A stretch of DNA of 64,000 bases from Tenebrio molitor (Eukaryota > Arthropoda > Insecta > Coleoptera > Tenebrionidae). How positions within the stretch are numbered: position 1 is the first letter of the stretch; each line of letters opens with the position of its first letter. Below are positions 22,512-34,252 of the stretch, in pieces. The translations under genes and the position numbers were made by a program. The notes beneath the pieces are model-generated. The model ran no database searches. It saw only the letters and a list, made by a program, of their open reading frames with translations, and was not told the origin of the DNA. The stretch spans positions 21,080,001 through 21,144,000 of the forward strand of contig NC_091046.1 in NCBI RefSeq assembly GCF_963966145.1, read 5' to 3'.

Positions 22512-22704
22512 ATACTATTACAGCCCGGGGCTATAATATACTGAATTACGCCCTAAAAACTAGTCCATAAGTAGGCAAAAATTGCCCGATCAGACATAAA
22601 CATCTTTTAAAATTGTGTATACTTCCTCTGTTTTAATTTGGAAGCTTAAAAATGAACAATGAGTTACGCATTTCGATATTGTTAAGTGTTATCGTTCAAA
22701 TATA

Positions 22705-24920
22705 CAGGCTGATTCACGTAGCCCGTTCATTAGAAAATTTCTGATTTCCCCAAATCATATTAATATGAAAATTGGTAGTTCATTATAATCGACTACTCCA
22801 AATTCAAATGAAATATTTTCAAAATGGTGGCACTTCCGGAAATACCGGAAATCGACATTTTTAAATGGAAAGGCCTCATTTTGACTTCACATTTCGATTC
22901 TACGTTAAATTTTGCGTTTAGAACGTCTTTTTGTCAACACTTATATGTCATTGTTTTTGACCTATGTCATCTTTTTTGCAAAAAAGCGAGGTTGCAGGGC
23001 TTCATTAACAAATTTATAACTTTTGAACCATCGGAAATAAATAATTGATTTTTTTTTTACTTGAATTCTTTGCCCCATTAGTGAATTTTTTTTTTGTTTC
23101 ATACGCCTACTGAAATTTTTCAAAATTGCTAATCAAAAAATGTCAAAAACCACATTTTTTTAAATGGCAACCACCATTTGTGACACTAGATATAAATGTA
23201 AAATTTAATTCTAAGCCTACTTTTATTAACATTGTGTATGCCTATTCCCAGCCGTTTTGGCGTAATTTCGATTTTTTGAGTAAAATATTCTTTTTTTTTA
23301 TGAAACAATTGTTTTATTTGAGTTTTTATTCAAAAATCACATGCAATAAACAGTAGATAACAACGAAATAATAAAAAATAAGCAAATTAACAAAAAAATA
23401 TTTTCAATGAAATCTTTTACATTAAAATATTTTTTTGTTAATTTGCTTATTTTTTATTGTTGTGTTGTTATCTACAGGGTCTCTATAAATGATTGTCGGG
23501 TCCAGCCAGCCATGGAAACTTGTCAAATTTTGAATGTGCCGCTTTGTTCGGCAAATAATGAATGTCACATTTTCAGGTTAGGTTGTTGGCTTTTAACCAG
23601 ACAAGTTTCAACTGTGCTTTACTCCTGCTAACATTAATGTAATGTTCCCACAGGGGAACAATTATTGCCCCCATCGTGTCACCACACAGTGTACAGAAAT
23701 TGGTATGAGAACAAATCCAAACAGATAAATATTGAGAACACCTTGTCCCCGGATATCTGTAGAGTCTTTTTCACCATTTGTTTCAAATCCTCGACTATTT
23801 CATCAGATGCTGGTGGTCGTCCTGATGATTTACCCTTGCTAATTGTTCGGATTGTTAAAAATCTGTTCACTGGAATTCATTTTTACAAACAGATAATTCC
23901 CCATTAATAAACCTTCCATTTCGAAAGTAAAAAACAACAATGAACATGTTCTGTTCAACAGAATAAAACCTTTGTTAAGAAAATAAAGCTAAAATAAAAC
24001 ATAAAACATTAAAACATAACCTCACAAATTTTGCCAGTCCAGTCTGTTTACCTCTAAAAGCGGACGTAGGTACTTGCAATTTTTATTGAAAAATACAGTG
24101 TTTTGGTGTTTATTAACTGTGATTAACTGAACGAAAACTCGACTGACAAGCGCAAACAAAACCTCATTAATGTCAGAAGTGACCGTGAAAACGAACTAGA
24201 ATTTGGCATCGGTTTCAAAAAAGCGGAACAGTAAATTTTTTTTCCAAGGCTGGCTTGACCAGACAATCATTTATAGAGACCCTGTAATATTTATTGCAAT
24301 GCTATTTTTGAATAAAAATTCAAATAAAAACTAAACTAAACGGCTGCAAATAGGCATACATAATGTTAATAAAAGTGGCCTTAAAATTTGATTTTACATT
24401 TACATCTAGTATCAGAAACGGTAGTTGCCATTTAAAAAAATGAAGTTTTCGACATTTTTTAATTATCAATATTAAAAAATTGCAGTAGGCATATGAAACA
24501 TAAAAAAACGTCGTTGATAGCGCAAAAAAACGGCCAAATCTTTGGCAAGTCAGTAAAGCAAAAACAAATTATTTATTTCTGATGGTTCAGGAATTAAAAA
24601 TTTTTTAATGCAGCCCTGCAACCTCACTTTTTTGCAAAAAAGATGACATAGGTTAAAAACGATGACAGATAAGTACTGATAAAAAGACGTACTAAACTCA
24701 AAATTTAACGTAGAATCGAAATGTGAAGTCAAAATGAGGCCTTCCCATTTAAAAAAATAAAGGTGGCGTCGATTTCCGGTATTTCCGGAAGTGCCACCAT
24801 TTTGAAAATATTTCATTTGAACTTGAAGTAGTCGATTATAGTGAACTACCAATTTTCATTATTAATATGATTTTGGGAAATCAAAAAGTTTCTAATGAAC
24901 GAGCTACTTGAATCAGCCTG
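22705..24920. mobile_element. Giant foldback element, arms about 700 bp
   Basis: The left arm (22705-23405) is the near-complete reverse complement of the right arm (about 23421-23474 plus 24285-24920). Ends read CAGGCTGATTCA, then GTAGC and CGTTCATTAGAAA on both sides. The loop is only about 15 bp (around 23406-23420). A separate 810-bp element (23475-24284) has inserted in the right arm near the apex. No transposase is coded; the open frames in each arm are mirror images. Confidence 0.8.
23473..24286. mobile_element. Nested TIR element in the foldback arm
   Basis: The element (23475-24284) has ends CAGGGTCTCTATAAATGATTG and the inverse, about 36 bp long with few mismatches, flanked by TA (23473-23474 and 24285-24286). 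On the minus strand at 23679-23870 a frame contains SSGRPPASDEIVEDLKQMV, resembling the helix-turn-helix linker of a Tc1/mariner transposase; the catalytic part is absent. Confidence 0.7.
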
Positions 24921-25298
24921 AATAATTTTGTTGTAAATATGCCTAAGTCAGGCGCAGAAAGAACAAGAGCGTGGCCTGAGAGAAAACGTACGAGTGAAGT
25001 GACAGTTCAGAATGTGAAAAAAACGGTGTAAATAATAAAGACAATGAACCAGCAACTAGCACCTCGGCTCAGCCACCTCCTCTTGCACCTATCAGTGATA
25101 ATTTACAATATTCTGATTTCCCTCTTCCCTGTAATACAAAAGTTTCACTTCTATCGTGCGTCTTTACGACACACTCTCTTTTTTTTTTAATCCGCCACAT
25201 AATCCGTTTTATTTCAATGCGAAAACCTAAGACATTACATTAACTACTACTATATTTATTTAAATTACGAATTCGATTTTTCTTTTCTTTTTCGCAAA
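24921..25298. other. No gene seen
   Basis: No supported exon or repeat partner. Confidence 0.35.
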
Positions 25299-26180
25299 TA
25301 CAGGGTGTTGGCGAAGTTGAGGCGTTCCTTTTAACAAAATCACCTTAGTAAAATGTGTACGGCAATGAAGATACAATAAGTTAATTTTTCCGAAATTTTT
25401 GAAACCGGTCCTGCTCAAATTTGCGCTGATTTGTTAGAAATTAGAATTGACAAAAAAATCAAATGAGCATGGACGTTAATCAAAAACACTGTCAGAGTTA
25501 GCATCTAATTAGTCGGAATGGCTTTATCATTATGAAAATAATGAGCTCTCAGATATGTTGCTCATGTATGGGCAATGTTATCACGTTATCAGAATGCAGA
25601 GTAGGTACGCTGAGCGATTTCCAGAAAGACACCATCCTGGGCCACGTCAGTATTAATCTAGTACAGCGGAGAAATAGACAGGACCGGACTCAAAATTTTA
25701 GAAAACAATAAAAATATACAATCAGTTATCTCCGTTAATACAAACATTTTACTAAGAAGATTTAGGCTAAAATTCTTAAGAATAATGTATAGTACAGTTG
25801 CGGCCGTTGAAAACTCAGACACTTTGACAACGCCAAACTTTTAGCTTTGTAAATGGTATTGAAAGTGACGTTTCTCAAAATGTCACTCAAACATTATCCA
25901 CATTAATTTCTCTCGCAATGGCTCTTATACTCACACCGTCCCTCAGTCAAACACATTTTTGCAAATCAGATAATTGCGGCATTTCAAAAGTTACGCGCGA
26001 TTCTGACCTAATATGTCAAATACTGACACTGACTTTATAATCCTTAATGAAAATCCTGTTTACACTAATCAAATTTCGGAATTTATACAGAGTGTTTAAG
26101 TCTTTCCTGTCTGAGATTTCAACGGCCGCAACTGTACCTCGTGTTACAAGGAATGGCTCAACTTCGAAAACACCCTGTAT
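25299..26180. mobile_element. TIR element family E, copy 2
   Basis: Starts TACAGGGTGTTGGCGAAGTT and ends CAACTTCGAAAACACCCTGTA, collinear with 12209-12675 apart from an extra 120 bp at about 25612-25755 and the 340-bp MITE at 25795-26134. Confidence 0.75.
25793..26136. mobile_element. 340-bp TA-flanked MITE, family J copy 1
   Basis: Ends CAGTTGCGGCCGTTGAAAAC and the inverse GATTTCAACGGCCGCAACTG, TA duplicated at 25793-25794 and 26135-26136. Copy 2 at 61583-61922 has the same length and differs at only a few positions. Family E copy 1 shows the empty TA at about 12631. Tc1/mariner-type by its TA duplication. Confidence 0.85.
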
Positions 26181-26181
26181 A

Positions 26182-26670
26182 TCGATGATCTCATCAATGT
26201 CATAGATTGAAACATTAAAGTATATTCGAGATTTAGTTTTTTGTGTGGACGTTTTTGCAAAATGTTGGATAGATTATGAAAAATTTTTGAGTGATTTTTC
26301 GGTAGATTTTATGCGAGTTCGGTAGATCTACCGAAAATTCGGTAGATCTGGCAACGCTGCGACTGTTCTTTTATCTCTTACATTTTCAAAGCTGTTTTAA
26401 AAACACATGTTTCTAGTTTTACGCTGAAAAGAGAAGCCGGGAACGCCCAGATAATAAATCTATCCCCTAATGATGATAGTACAATACAGCACAAGTGTCT
26501 GCTGATCGGTTGTGACTGGCTTCGTTGGTGTTCTCCCAAGGACCCGGCGTTTCCGAAGAAAATTATTTGATTTAGACGTAAAAACAGACCGGGTAAAATA
26601 AGAATTTACTCGATTTGACGATTGTCGACCGTCCAAAAAGGTTGTGGTCATGACCATCCGCCACTGCAAC
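26182..26670. other. No gene; short TTCGGTAGAT repeats
   Basis: Three imperfect copies of TTCGGTAGAT lie at 26298-26350, including the palindrome CGGTAGATCTACCG. Nothing else is recognised. Confidence 0.4.
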
Positions 26671-27488
26671 CACACTATACTTGGGCCAACCAAGGAGGTT
26701 AAAGTAAGAGGAGGGAAAGCAAGTTTGAAAAAGTGATGCCACCCGCCAAAGCGTGCAGAGCCATAAAAGGTTGCTAAACAAGGGTGGTTGGTGGGGATGG
26801 TACCAGTGGCGTATAAAAGACGGGGCGCACAGATGCATTTATTGTAATTTGTAACATAAAGTACATGAAAAAAATTAACAAAAATAAAAGAAGTAAATTT
26901 ATAATTCAGAAAAAACTATAAGTACATGACGGGGCGCACTGGAGCATTGTTGCGGGGGTTAAAGGAACGCCACTGGCGCCAAAGCGATGCGATACCCGGT
27001 GGGCCGTTCAAGGACGTTCGCGGTCATAAAAGGTTGCTGGAGAAGGAAGGATTGGCATCACTTTCAATGCATCACCAGCATAGGGCGCTTTCCCTCCTCT
27101 TACTTTAACCTCCTTGGGGCCAACCAACAGATATAGTAATAAAACCGCCCCCTAGTGCCCGCGTATTTTAAATAGCAGCTTCCAATTGGCTTATTCAAAA
27201 CGTGCGCAGATTTTCGAAAGCCTGATGTACATCCACAAAAATTACTTGACGGCATCCGGCATCTCATTCGTTTCAACATCGCTTCGGGAGTTTGACCACG
27301 TGTTTATGTTTGTTTGTTTTCCTTGGCATTTTTCGATTTGTATTACAAAATAGTTTTTTTTCAAGACTTATAAGAATGACAAATGGCAAAGAACCTGCTA
27401 TATCGTATATCGTATATCGTATATCGTTCTACGCAACTAGGCCACATCCCCTTTTTTTTATTACTATATCTGTTGGTTGGCCCAGGTA
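26671..27488. repeat. Overlapping inverted repeats around GGGCCAACCAA
   Basis: About 39 bp at 26680-26720 (AGGAGGTTAAAGTAAGAGGA) are inverted at 27088-27126. A further arm at 27113-27150 (CCAACCAACAGATATAGTAA) is inverted at 27447-27486. Probably two abutting non-autonomous elements; boundaries are uncertain. Confidence 0.5.
27404..27431. repeat. Microsatellite, TATATCG unit
   Basis: Four tandem copies of a 7-bp unit. A CA/GA tract follows at 27539-27563. Confidence 0.8.
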
Positions 27489-28019
27489 TAATCATTGGCC
27501 AAGAAACGCTATACCTACTCCATTAGACGTGAAAGGACACACACACACAGAGAGAGAGAGAAAGAGATATTACTGCCATACCCTTGGTAAGAGTCAGAAC
27601 TTCCGTAAAAGCCTTTTGACATATTCTGAGCTTTAGAAGGCAAACTTTCAAGCAAACACATCAGACATCAACGTCATTAGGATTTATTTATTATACCTAC
27701 GCCTATAAAAAACAATTACATTTCTGTCCTTGCTACTCTTGCTGGAAGCAGATACTCAAATATTAGGTAGTTTCCCCTTATAGGTAATAGAAGCATAATT
27801 CGATCATATGTCCATACATACAGCCTGTAATCTGTAATCAAAATGCACTGAGATATTTAAAACCCGAAAGTACTGAATACTCCCGCATCAACGGAAAAAT
27901 ATGCTTTTTTTTGGAAAAATTAGGAACAAATAGCGTGGCAATTTACACAATAAATTGTGGATACGCCACTGTCTTGGTTTTATACTGGGTGCCCCAAAAT
28001 TCGCGGAACAGCTTAATAG

Positions 28020-28288
28020 TACAATCACGGCCACGGAATTTCGTCAGTCATTGTCATTCAACTGACATTAGCTGTAAAACAGGTTTTATATATTTCTAAT
28101 CCCACATTGGAATTTTTGATATGGATGTCAAAAACGTTACTGGTGGCATTTTGGTTTTTATTATGCGTGACAGAATTTCTGTCACGAAAACTTTGAATGT
28201 CAATCATAATGACAATAAAGCCTAGGCTACACAAGTTTTTTTGAATTGACAGTAAAATAACTGACGAAATTCCGCGGCCGTTACTGTA
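28020..28288. mobile_element. MITE, 265 bp, TA-flanked
   Basis: Ends CAATCACGGCCACGGAATTT and, on the complement, CAGTAACGGCCGCGGAATTT, then CGTCAGT on both. TA at 28020-28021 and 28287-28288. Family G copy 1 at about 19755 lacks it. Confidence 0.75.
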
Positions 28289-28417
28289 CGTTTTTAAGTA
28301 GGCATTAAAATATCAGGTAAAAATGTTTAAAAAAATCAATCTTCTTTTTTGTAGAAGATAGGGACCTATTCGTTACACTAAATGTGGCAACATTTAAAAA
28401 CATTCTATAGTCGTTTT

Positions 28418-29012
28418 CAATGACATCCGTGCTGTCAGTATTATTTTTAATATGTTGGTGCAGATTGTACACACAAATTCATAACTAGTATATTCATAGT
28501 ATGTACAATGAGGGACATGGAATCCTGGGCAGTCTGTTATTGTCATTTCAAAAAGTGTCAATGTAAATGCACCTTTACCGTCATTATGATTGATATTTTC
28601 AAAAAAACTGTCAACTTGGTTATGAGTAGCTAAGGTATGGTTTAGAAATTTTGACAACTGAATCACACATCTGCCCAGTTTTCTGTGTCCCCAACAGTAT
28701 AAGCAAATCCTAGTTAAAAAAATGTCAAACAAGAAATTGAGGTTATGGTAAAAGAAAATTTGTATTTCGTGAAACATCGACAACAAAAAAGAACCCAATC
28801 TTCAACATGGTATAAAACATGGTTAAACTAAGTCATCCTCGGAATCCGAATCAGACTACATATTTTCTTTGATTTGTCGAAAATGATAGATAATAATTTG
28901 AATTTATCAATTTGCCGCGTCAAAATTGCCAAATTAGGAAATTAAAAATTACTAAATTGAAAGAGCAAGTGAAGCCAACATACTGTCATATTCACAGCAC
29001 GGATGTCCTTGA
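28418..29012. mobile_element. TIR block with nested 196-bp MITE
   Basis: Outer ends GACATCCGTGCTGT are inverted at GACATCC/ACAGCACGGATGTC. Within it, 28502-28697 starts TACAATGAGGGACATGG and ends in an inverted GTGTCCCCAACAGTATA. This inner MITE recurs, about 90% alike, at 45103-45309. Confidence 0.6.
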
Positions 29013-29287
29013 AAATGACTATATGTATCCCAATAGTCTGCAAATTTTTCATTTTTGTTGTGTCCATGGAAATGTTGCCATACGTTATTTGAGGTAAAAC
29101 GAACATAAAATTACTACCTATAATTGTGTCAAAAATAAATAACTCCCTAGGATTTAGGGATATTCGTTACTAGGTTGCCATAAATTTATCTACTTAGGTT
29201 GGAGGCTATGTGGTTTCTGGTGACAAACAAAAGATACCTATCGTAACCGTAAACCACCGAATTCCTTGTAACAGTTGCATATGGCTC

Positions 29288-29469
29288 TAACGGGTGTTTT
29301 TTTTAAATTTGGCGTCGAAGTAGGCGTTGAACTGTCGATTGTGAACGCACTATACAGGTTACGGACCACGGATCAGCTGTTTAAATCTTACGCTTTTACA
29401 CGAGTGGTGCGGTCTCAATCGACTTTCCATCGCCTACTTCGATGCCAAATTAAAAAAAAACACCCTTTA
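29288..29469. mobile_element. 178-bp MITE, family K copy 1
   Basis: Ends about 60 bp inverted, with GGGTGTTTTTTTTAAATTTG and GGCGTCGAAGTAGGCG; TA on both sides. Copy 2 lies inverted at 36171-36348. Confidence 0.75.
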
Positions 29470-30525
29470 TTTCTCGCTCAGCGATAGATATTTTTTCGTT
29501 TCACTATCAATTTTGGTTTCTGGCGGCATATTTAGTTGGACTTAATCTCTTGATTCATAGTAACCAACCTTAGGCATTCAAAATTATTATTGAATATGAA
29601 AAACGTTATTTCCCTAAAAGTTCGAATTCTAGGGAGTAATTTCTTTTTGACACGATTATAGTTGGAAATAGGTACTCGAAATAATGAAGAAAATAATTGC
29701 AAACCAGTTCACAATCGTTCAGAATTATTATGCCACTGGCTAGTAAAAGATAAATAGTCAAAATCTTTTTTAATATTTAAACTAAACGAGATCAAAGCTG
29801 CACCTTTTGAGCCCCCATATCTTCAAATCTAAGAGGTATAGAATTTTTTTATTTCTTAACCACCCGGCGGCACGGCAATTTTGCCGGAGTACATACACTA
29901 TTACGGATATTACTATTAAGCAATAGTGCAGTGCTAATCAACATAATTACCGGGGTCTCGCCTCCAAATTTTGACTTTGTTGTGTTTTATTATGTTCTGT
30001 GTCAATGTTAAGGAACTTCCTCACGATGTGACATGAGTATAATATAATAATATACCTTTTTGAATTTCAACTACCAATGTCTTACCTAAATCCAGATTTT
30101 TTAAATTTTTAAAAAGATTTCGGTACTATTCCCGTTGCTGAAATTATAAGTGGTAAAATCGATTTTTTTTCTAAACACCAAAGATTTCTCATAGCAACGG
30201 AGACCTCTAAATATTTATTAATTTTTGTGTTATATTATGTGAATTTGGAACAGCTATATCTAAAAGATATGCTTGCTTTTGTTGTTTATTTAAAATAATA
30301 ATGTCTGATCTGTTATGCTGAATATGAATGTTAGTTAAAACTGTTCGATCAAAATATAATTTGTAATTGTCATTTTCCAAACAACTTTCTGGTGTATAAC
30401 TAAAATGTGGTTGTGTATTCTTTAATAAATTGAATTTAACAGCTAAATTCATGTGTATAATTTTAGCGAAGATATCATGACGGTTCTTATATTCGCTTTG
30501 AGCCAAAACGGTGCAAGAAGAAATG

Positions 30526-31237
30526 ATGTTGTAACATCTAGTTTGTTACATGTTCAAGTTTGCTAATGACAATTAATTTTGTCGCCTCTGAAGTGGGTTT
30601 AAAAAAAAAAAAAACATTAATTTGACAAGACAAATGTCGTACCGAACAAATATAAATAATTGTGTGCACCAAACCCCAATTGAGGTAAAAGATAATTTAA
30701 GTAGTTGTTTTTTTTACGTTCATTAAATTATTTATCCAGGGTTTTTGATAAATTGAGCGAAAAACTCCAATTTGTTCCGTTCCTGTCCCGTTCCTGTTCC
30801 GTGACTGTTCCGTTCCTGTTCTGTTCCTGTTCCGTTCCTGCTCCGTTCCTGTTCCGTTCCTGTTCTGTTCCTGTTTTGTTTCTGTGCACGTTTGCCGTTG
30901 AATTTAAATAAGGTTTATAGTTTAGTTTTCGTTTGATCGTTTATAAATTAAGTTAAATTTTGTCAGCCAAAGCTTTGGTATACATCCTTTAACCGGATTT
31001 GTTAGTATTAATTTCGTGTTAATTAATCTTTTGTGTTATGAATTTAAATTATTTTTTTTTGTAATATATTATTTATTATTCGATTCTTTTAGACTTTCTT
31101 CCCAGTCAGGAAGTCGTTCCTATTTTCTTTTGACTGTGGTGGCGCCCAACAGTATTTGTTATCCCCTTAGCTAGACCACCGAGCTCGCCGGCGAACAGCT
31201 GCCGAAAGGAAGACCGATTTTTTTTAGGTTACAATAT
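30526..31237. mobile_element. Solo LTR, 704 bp
   Basis: TGTAACATC at 30530 and GGTTACA ending at 31233 form 6-bp inverted ends of the TG...CA type. Flanks are ATGT (30526-30529) and ATAT (31234-31237). The uninterrupted sequence in the retrotransposon copy at about 19893 reads ATGT once. No internal coding region accompanies it, so it is the product of LTR-LTR recombination. A 4-bp duplication suits a Ty3-type element. Confidence 0.75.
30773..30884. repeat. 11-bp tandem repeat (GTTCCGTTCCT) in the LTR
   Basis: About ten imperfect copies of an 11-bp unit, itself a degenerate 5/6-bp double repeat. Confidence 0.8.
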
Positions 31238-32682
31238 GTTCAATTGTTACCCCTTCAGTTCCGCAAATCCTACATTTATCAATGATCGATTGCAAACCGC
31301 ATATGTGTTTTTTATAATTTCTTGTATTTATAACACGATCTTGTATTGCAAATATAAAACCCTCCCTCTCAGGGTGAATATTTGATTTCTTAAGCCCTGT
31401 AAAGTATCTCCCATGTAAAGACTTCTGATTTATATTTGCTATAGTGTCAAGTATATTTGGCTTAACAATATCTGAAATTATATTATCACTTAAATTTAAA
31501 GGTGTGCAATCTTTATTGGCTGAAACCAAAGCATTAAAAAAGGTGTTATCACGAGCTCTATTGAGGAAATAATTCTTTAGTCAAGCAATTTGATTGTGTT
31601 GCAGTATTTCTAGATTTGAAAAACCCCTACCACCATTTTCGCGTGGTAAATTAAATCTTTCAATAGCAGATTTAGGGTGATGTTAACTAAATTTGGTAAA
31701 AAGAACTCTGGTTTTAATGTTTATATTCTGTAAATTAGTTTTGGACCATTTTATAACACCAAAAGAATAGGTCAGTAATGGAACAGCCTATGTATTAACT
31801 GCTTTAATTAAATTATTACCGTTTAATTTTGATTTTAAAAGATTAATTCTTAAATAAATTTTCTTTTATTCTTGAGTGTTGAATATGATTTGATTGATTT
31901 AATACCTAAATATTTATAAAATTCTCCTTTATTTAAAATTTTAATGATTTCTCCTTCTTTAGTTATATATTCTAAATTTTCGTAATGACCGCGACATATT
32001 GATTGTGTTTTACACTTATCAATACCAAAACTCATGCCAAAATCATTTGAGAAATGTTCAGTTATTGTTAGTAAAGATAAAATGTGATTCTTTTTAGATG
32101 CATAGAGTTTTATATCATCCATGTAAAGAAGCTGATTTAATTTGGATAGTGTTGTATTATTAAGTCTAATATTGAAACCATATCCAGTGCTATTTAATAG
32201 ATTTGTCAAAGGATTAATGGCTAGACAAAACCATAAAGGACTTAAAGAATCTTCTTGATAAATTCCCCGTTTAATGCTCGGATTTTAATTTAGTATTGTT
32301 TATTGATAAATTTAAAATAGTTCTCCAAAATGTCATAACATGGGATAAAAAGTTAATCAAATCCAAGTTAATTTTATAAATTTTAAGAATTTTAAGTAAC
32401 CATGGATGTGGTACTGAATCACAGGCTTCTTTGTAGTCTATGAATGCGGTAAAATATTATTATATTATTTTTCTTATTATCTTCCAACATTGAGTTGTTC
32501 CGCGCATTTTGGGGCACCCAGTAGTAGAAATCAAAAAAGCAATAGTAAAGAAAAAGCGATAGTGTGAATGACAACAAAAGGATCTTTTTAGCATAGGTTG
32601 GGTTGGCGTAGGTCAGTTATTTGTTGCAGCTAAACAAACGGTGCAGTGTAGCAGTGTATTAATAATCGCGCATTTGTTGTTA

Positions 32683-32960
32683 AATTGTTTTTTTGTTCGA
32701 CACTGTCAGAATTTAAGAATTTTCGCCTGTGTGAACGGATTTTGATAAATATGACAACTTGTCAAAACGAAACGTCAAGCTAATTTTAAAGATTTTTAGA
32801 GAATTGGAGCCTTTCGTCGAACAAAGAAACGTTGTATTCAACTCGTTCTTGTGTAATTTGGGATTTTTTGACACTCGTGGACCTTTAAAACTCTCGTTTC
32901 ACTCGAGTTTTAAACTGGTCCACTTATGCCAAAAAAAGCCAAAATTACACACCAACTCGT
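32683..32960 (+). repeat. Dispersed repeat family A, copy 2
   Basis: Starts TTTTTTGTTCGACACTGTC and ends in an imperfect hairpin (32866-32925) with arms CACTCGTGGACC and GGTCCAC and a loop holding TCGTTTCACTCGAG. Confidence 0.75.
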
Positions 32961-33031
32961 TAAATAAATAACTATAAAATGCCAAATTTTACTAACGTGG
33001 AATTAACGGATATGGTGGTCGCGTACAGTGC

Positions 33032-33401
33032 GGCGGTACCGTGTGATCATTTAAATTTATAATTAAAGTAGAGTGAGTTTTTTCTATGATTGCGGATCCT
33101 GCCAATTGTAATTGCTGTGTAAATTAGAGGTTATGTAAACATTTTGACGTTTAGGGTTCTCAGGTCAATCGTTTTAATTTAAAAGTAATGAAGCACCAGT
33201 TTTATTGACAATCATAGAAAATGTTCAAAGAATTCTCCCCCGACTTGGATACAACTGTTTACTCGGCGTTTCATATCTTGTATTGAATTTTGAAGCGTCA
33301 CTTTGACAATTCAAATCAAGTTGTCAATGGTATTGCCAATCTAATTTAAAAGTCGTAGCCTACTTTAATTATAAATTTAAATGATCTGACAGTACTATAC
33401 C
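33032..33401. mobile_element. MITE of about 370 bp
   Basis: A perfect 27-bp inverted repeat, GATCATTTAAATTTATAATT plus AAAGTAG, lies at each side just inside GGTACCGTGT and ACAGTACTATACC. An inner pair, CTATGATTG/CAATCATAG, is also inverted. No coding frame. Confidence 0.6.
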
Positions 33402-33429
33402 AGGAACATTTTCTAGACAGGGTTATATC

Positions 33430-34036
33430 TAATTCAAAAACGTTTACTTTACTTCAACGGCGCAACGGTTGAGAGACACCGGAAAGTTCCATCCAAAAAC
33501 GGAAGATTGTGTCAACAATCGTTCCCAGCGGGTACTGGATGTTGAGCCACATATTTTAGAAGCAGTCGAAGCAAACCTTAGAGCAAGTACGCGAGGGTAT
33601 TGATCAGTAGCGTAGTAACGGAAGATCATGGCAGAGACCAGATTTTAGAAGCAGTCCAAACAAATCCTGAAACAAGTAGGTACACCAGAGCTACTACTCC
33701 AGCTAGGAGTAGTATGACGTACTTTAAAAGAACAAGGCCTTCATCCTTACCACGTACAAAAAGTAGGTACAAATTACAAAGCCAGGAGGTGACATGCGGC
33801 GACGAACAACTGCTGGCAAAATATGTAGAAATAGTAGAATTTTTACTTACGGGTTATTTTATTTACCCATGGTACAGGATTCACTTTGGCTGCCAAGATC
33901 TCCGGATTTAAGTCCTTGTAGGGGGCATTTAAAACAGCTAGTTTATAGCCAGCCGATAAATTCGGTAGAAGAACTAACACGACAACAAAGATACAATACG
34001 ATTTTAAACAATACCTTTGAAATTATGTATCTGTCA
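33430..34036 (+). pseudogene. Mariner-like transposase relic (DUF4817-type)
   Basis: Fragments in several frames: LRDTGKFHPKTEDCV, VLDVEPHILEAVEANLRAST, a second LEAVQTNPETSR, RTLKEQGLHPYHVQK, and finally PRSPDLSPCRGHLKQLVYSQ with INSVEELTRQQRYNTI. These correspond to the helix-turn-helix, linker and third-catalytic-residue region of the same mariner-like family as 7085-7625, but not the same copy. The catalytic core around the first two aspartates is missing and the N-terminal part seems partly duplicated. Confidence 0.7.
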
Positions 34037-34252
34037 TAATAAGTAAGTAGCAGCTCTGTAGGTGCATAAAAATCATATTTTGCAACTTTTATTTATCAGA
34101 ATACTTAATAGAAATTTGCATTTGTTAAAGTGACTCTTTTCGTGGATATTAATGGACCATAAAATCTCTAATGCAAAGTAATTGAGCTTAGAACTAGGGT
34201 ATTATTTTTTGCTAATTTTGATACATACGTTTTCTCATATGTAATTTTGTTT

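Larger units (their letters stand above)
21702..22556. mobile_element. Composite foldback element with two hairpins
   Basis: Outer ends TTTTAAGGGCGTAAT and ATTACGCCCTAAAA are inverted. Inside, CTCCCTACCGG (about 21970) pairs with CCGGTAGGGA (about 22370), and two compact hairpins occupy 21707-21806 and 22388-22511. No coding frame. Confidence 0.5.
29865..32470 (-). pseudogene. R4/R2-like non-LTR retrotransposon, broken
   Basis: On the minus strand, starting near 32460, reverse transcriptase motifs appear in order with one frameshift: FIDYKEACDSVPHPWLL (motif A), RGIYQEDSLSPLWFCLAINP (motif B), LLYMDDIKLYA (motif C, catalytic YMDD), then FGMSFGIDKCK. Further on, 31234-31529 has SLHGRYFTGL, FIFAIQDRVINTRNYKKHI and CRICGTEGVTIEHI, the CCHC knuckle. 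A 704-bp LTR interrupts here. From 30529 down to 30207 come SEYKNRHDIFAKI and a restriction-like endonuclease core (RSDIII...LLD, where the other copy has RPD). The domain order RT, CCHC, endonuclease is that of R2/R4-type elements. It is 5'-truncated within RT and has stops, so inactive. It entered family G copy 2 near the right end, minus strand. Confidence 0.8.
27983..32523. mobile_element. TIR element family G, copy 2, heavily invaded
   Basis: Bounded by TACTGGGTGCCCCAAAATTC at the left and GGGGCACCCAGTA at the right. By comparison with copy 3 (50259-50784) it has been interrupted by a 265-bp MITE (28022-28286), a block at 28418-29012, a 178-bp MITE (29290-29467) and a 2.6-kb R4/R2-like element (about 29865-32470), which itself carries a solo LTR. 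Confidence 0.75.

Noticed and set aside
30773..30884. CRISPR-like array
   Set aside because: The 11-bp units are contiguous with no spacers and lie inside an LTR of a eukaryotic genome.
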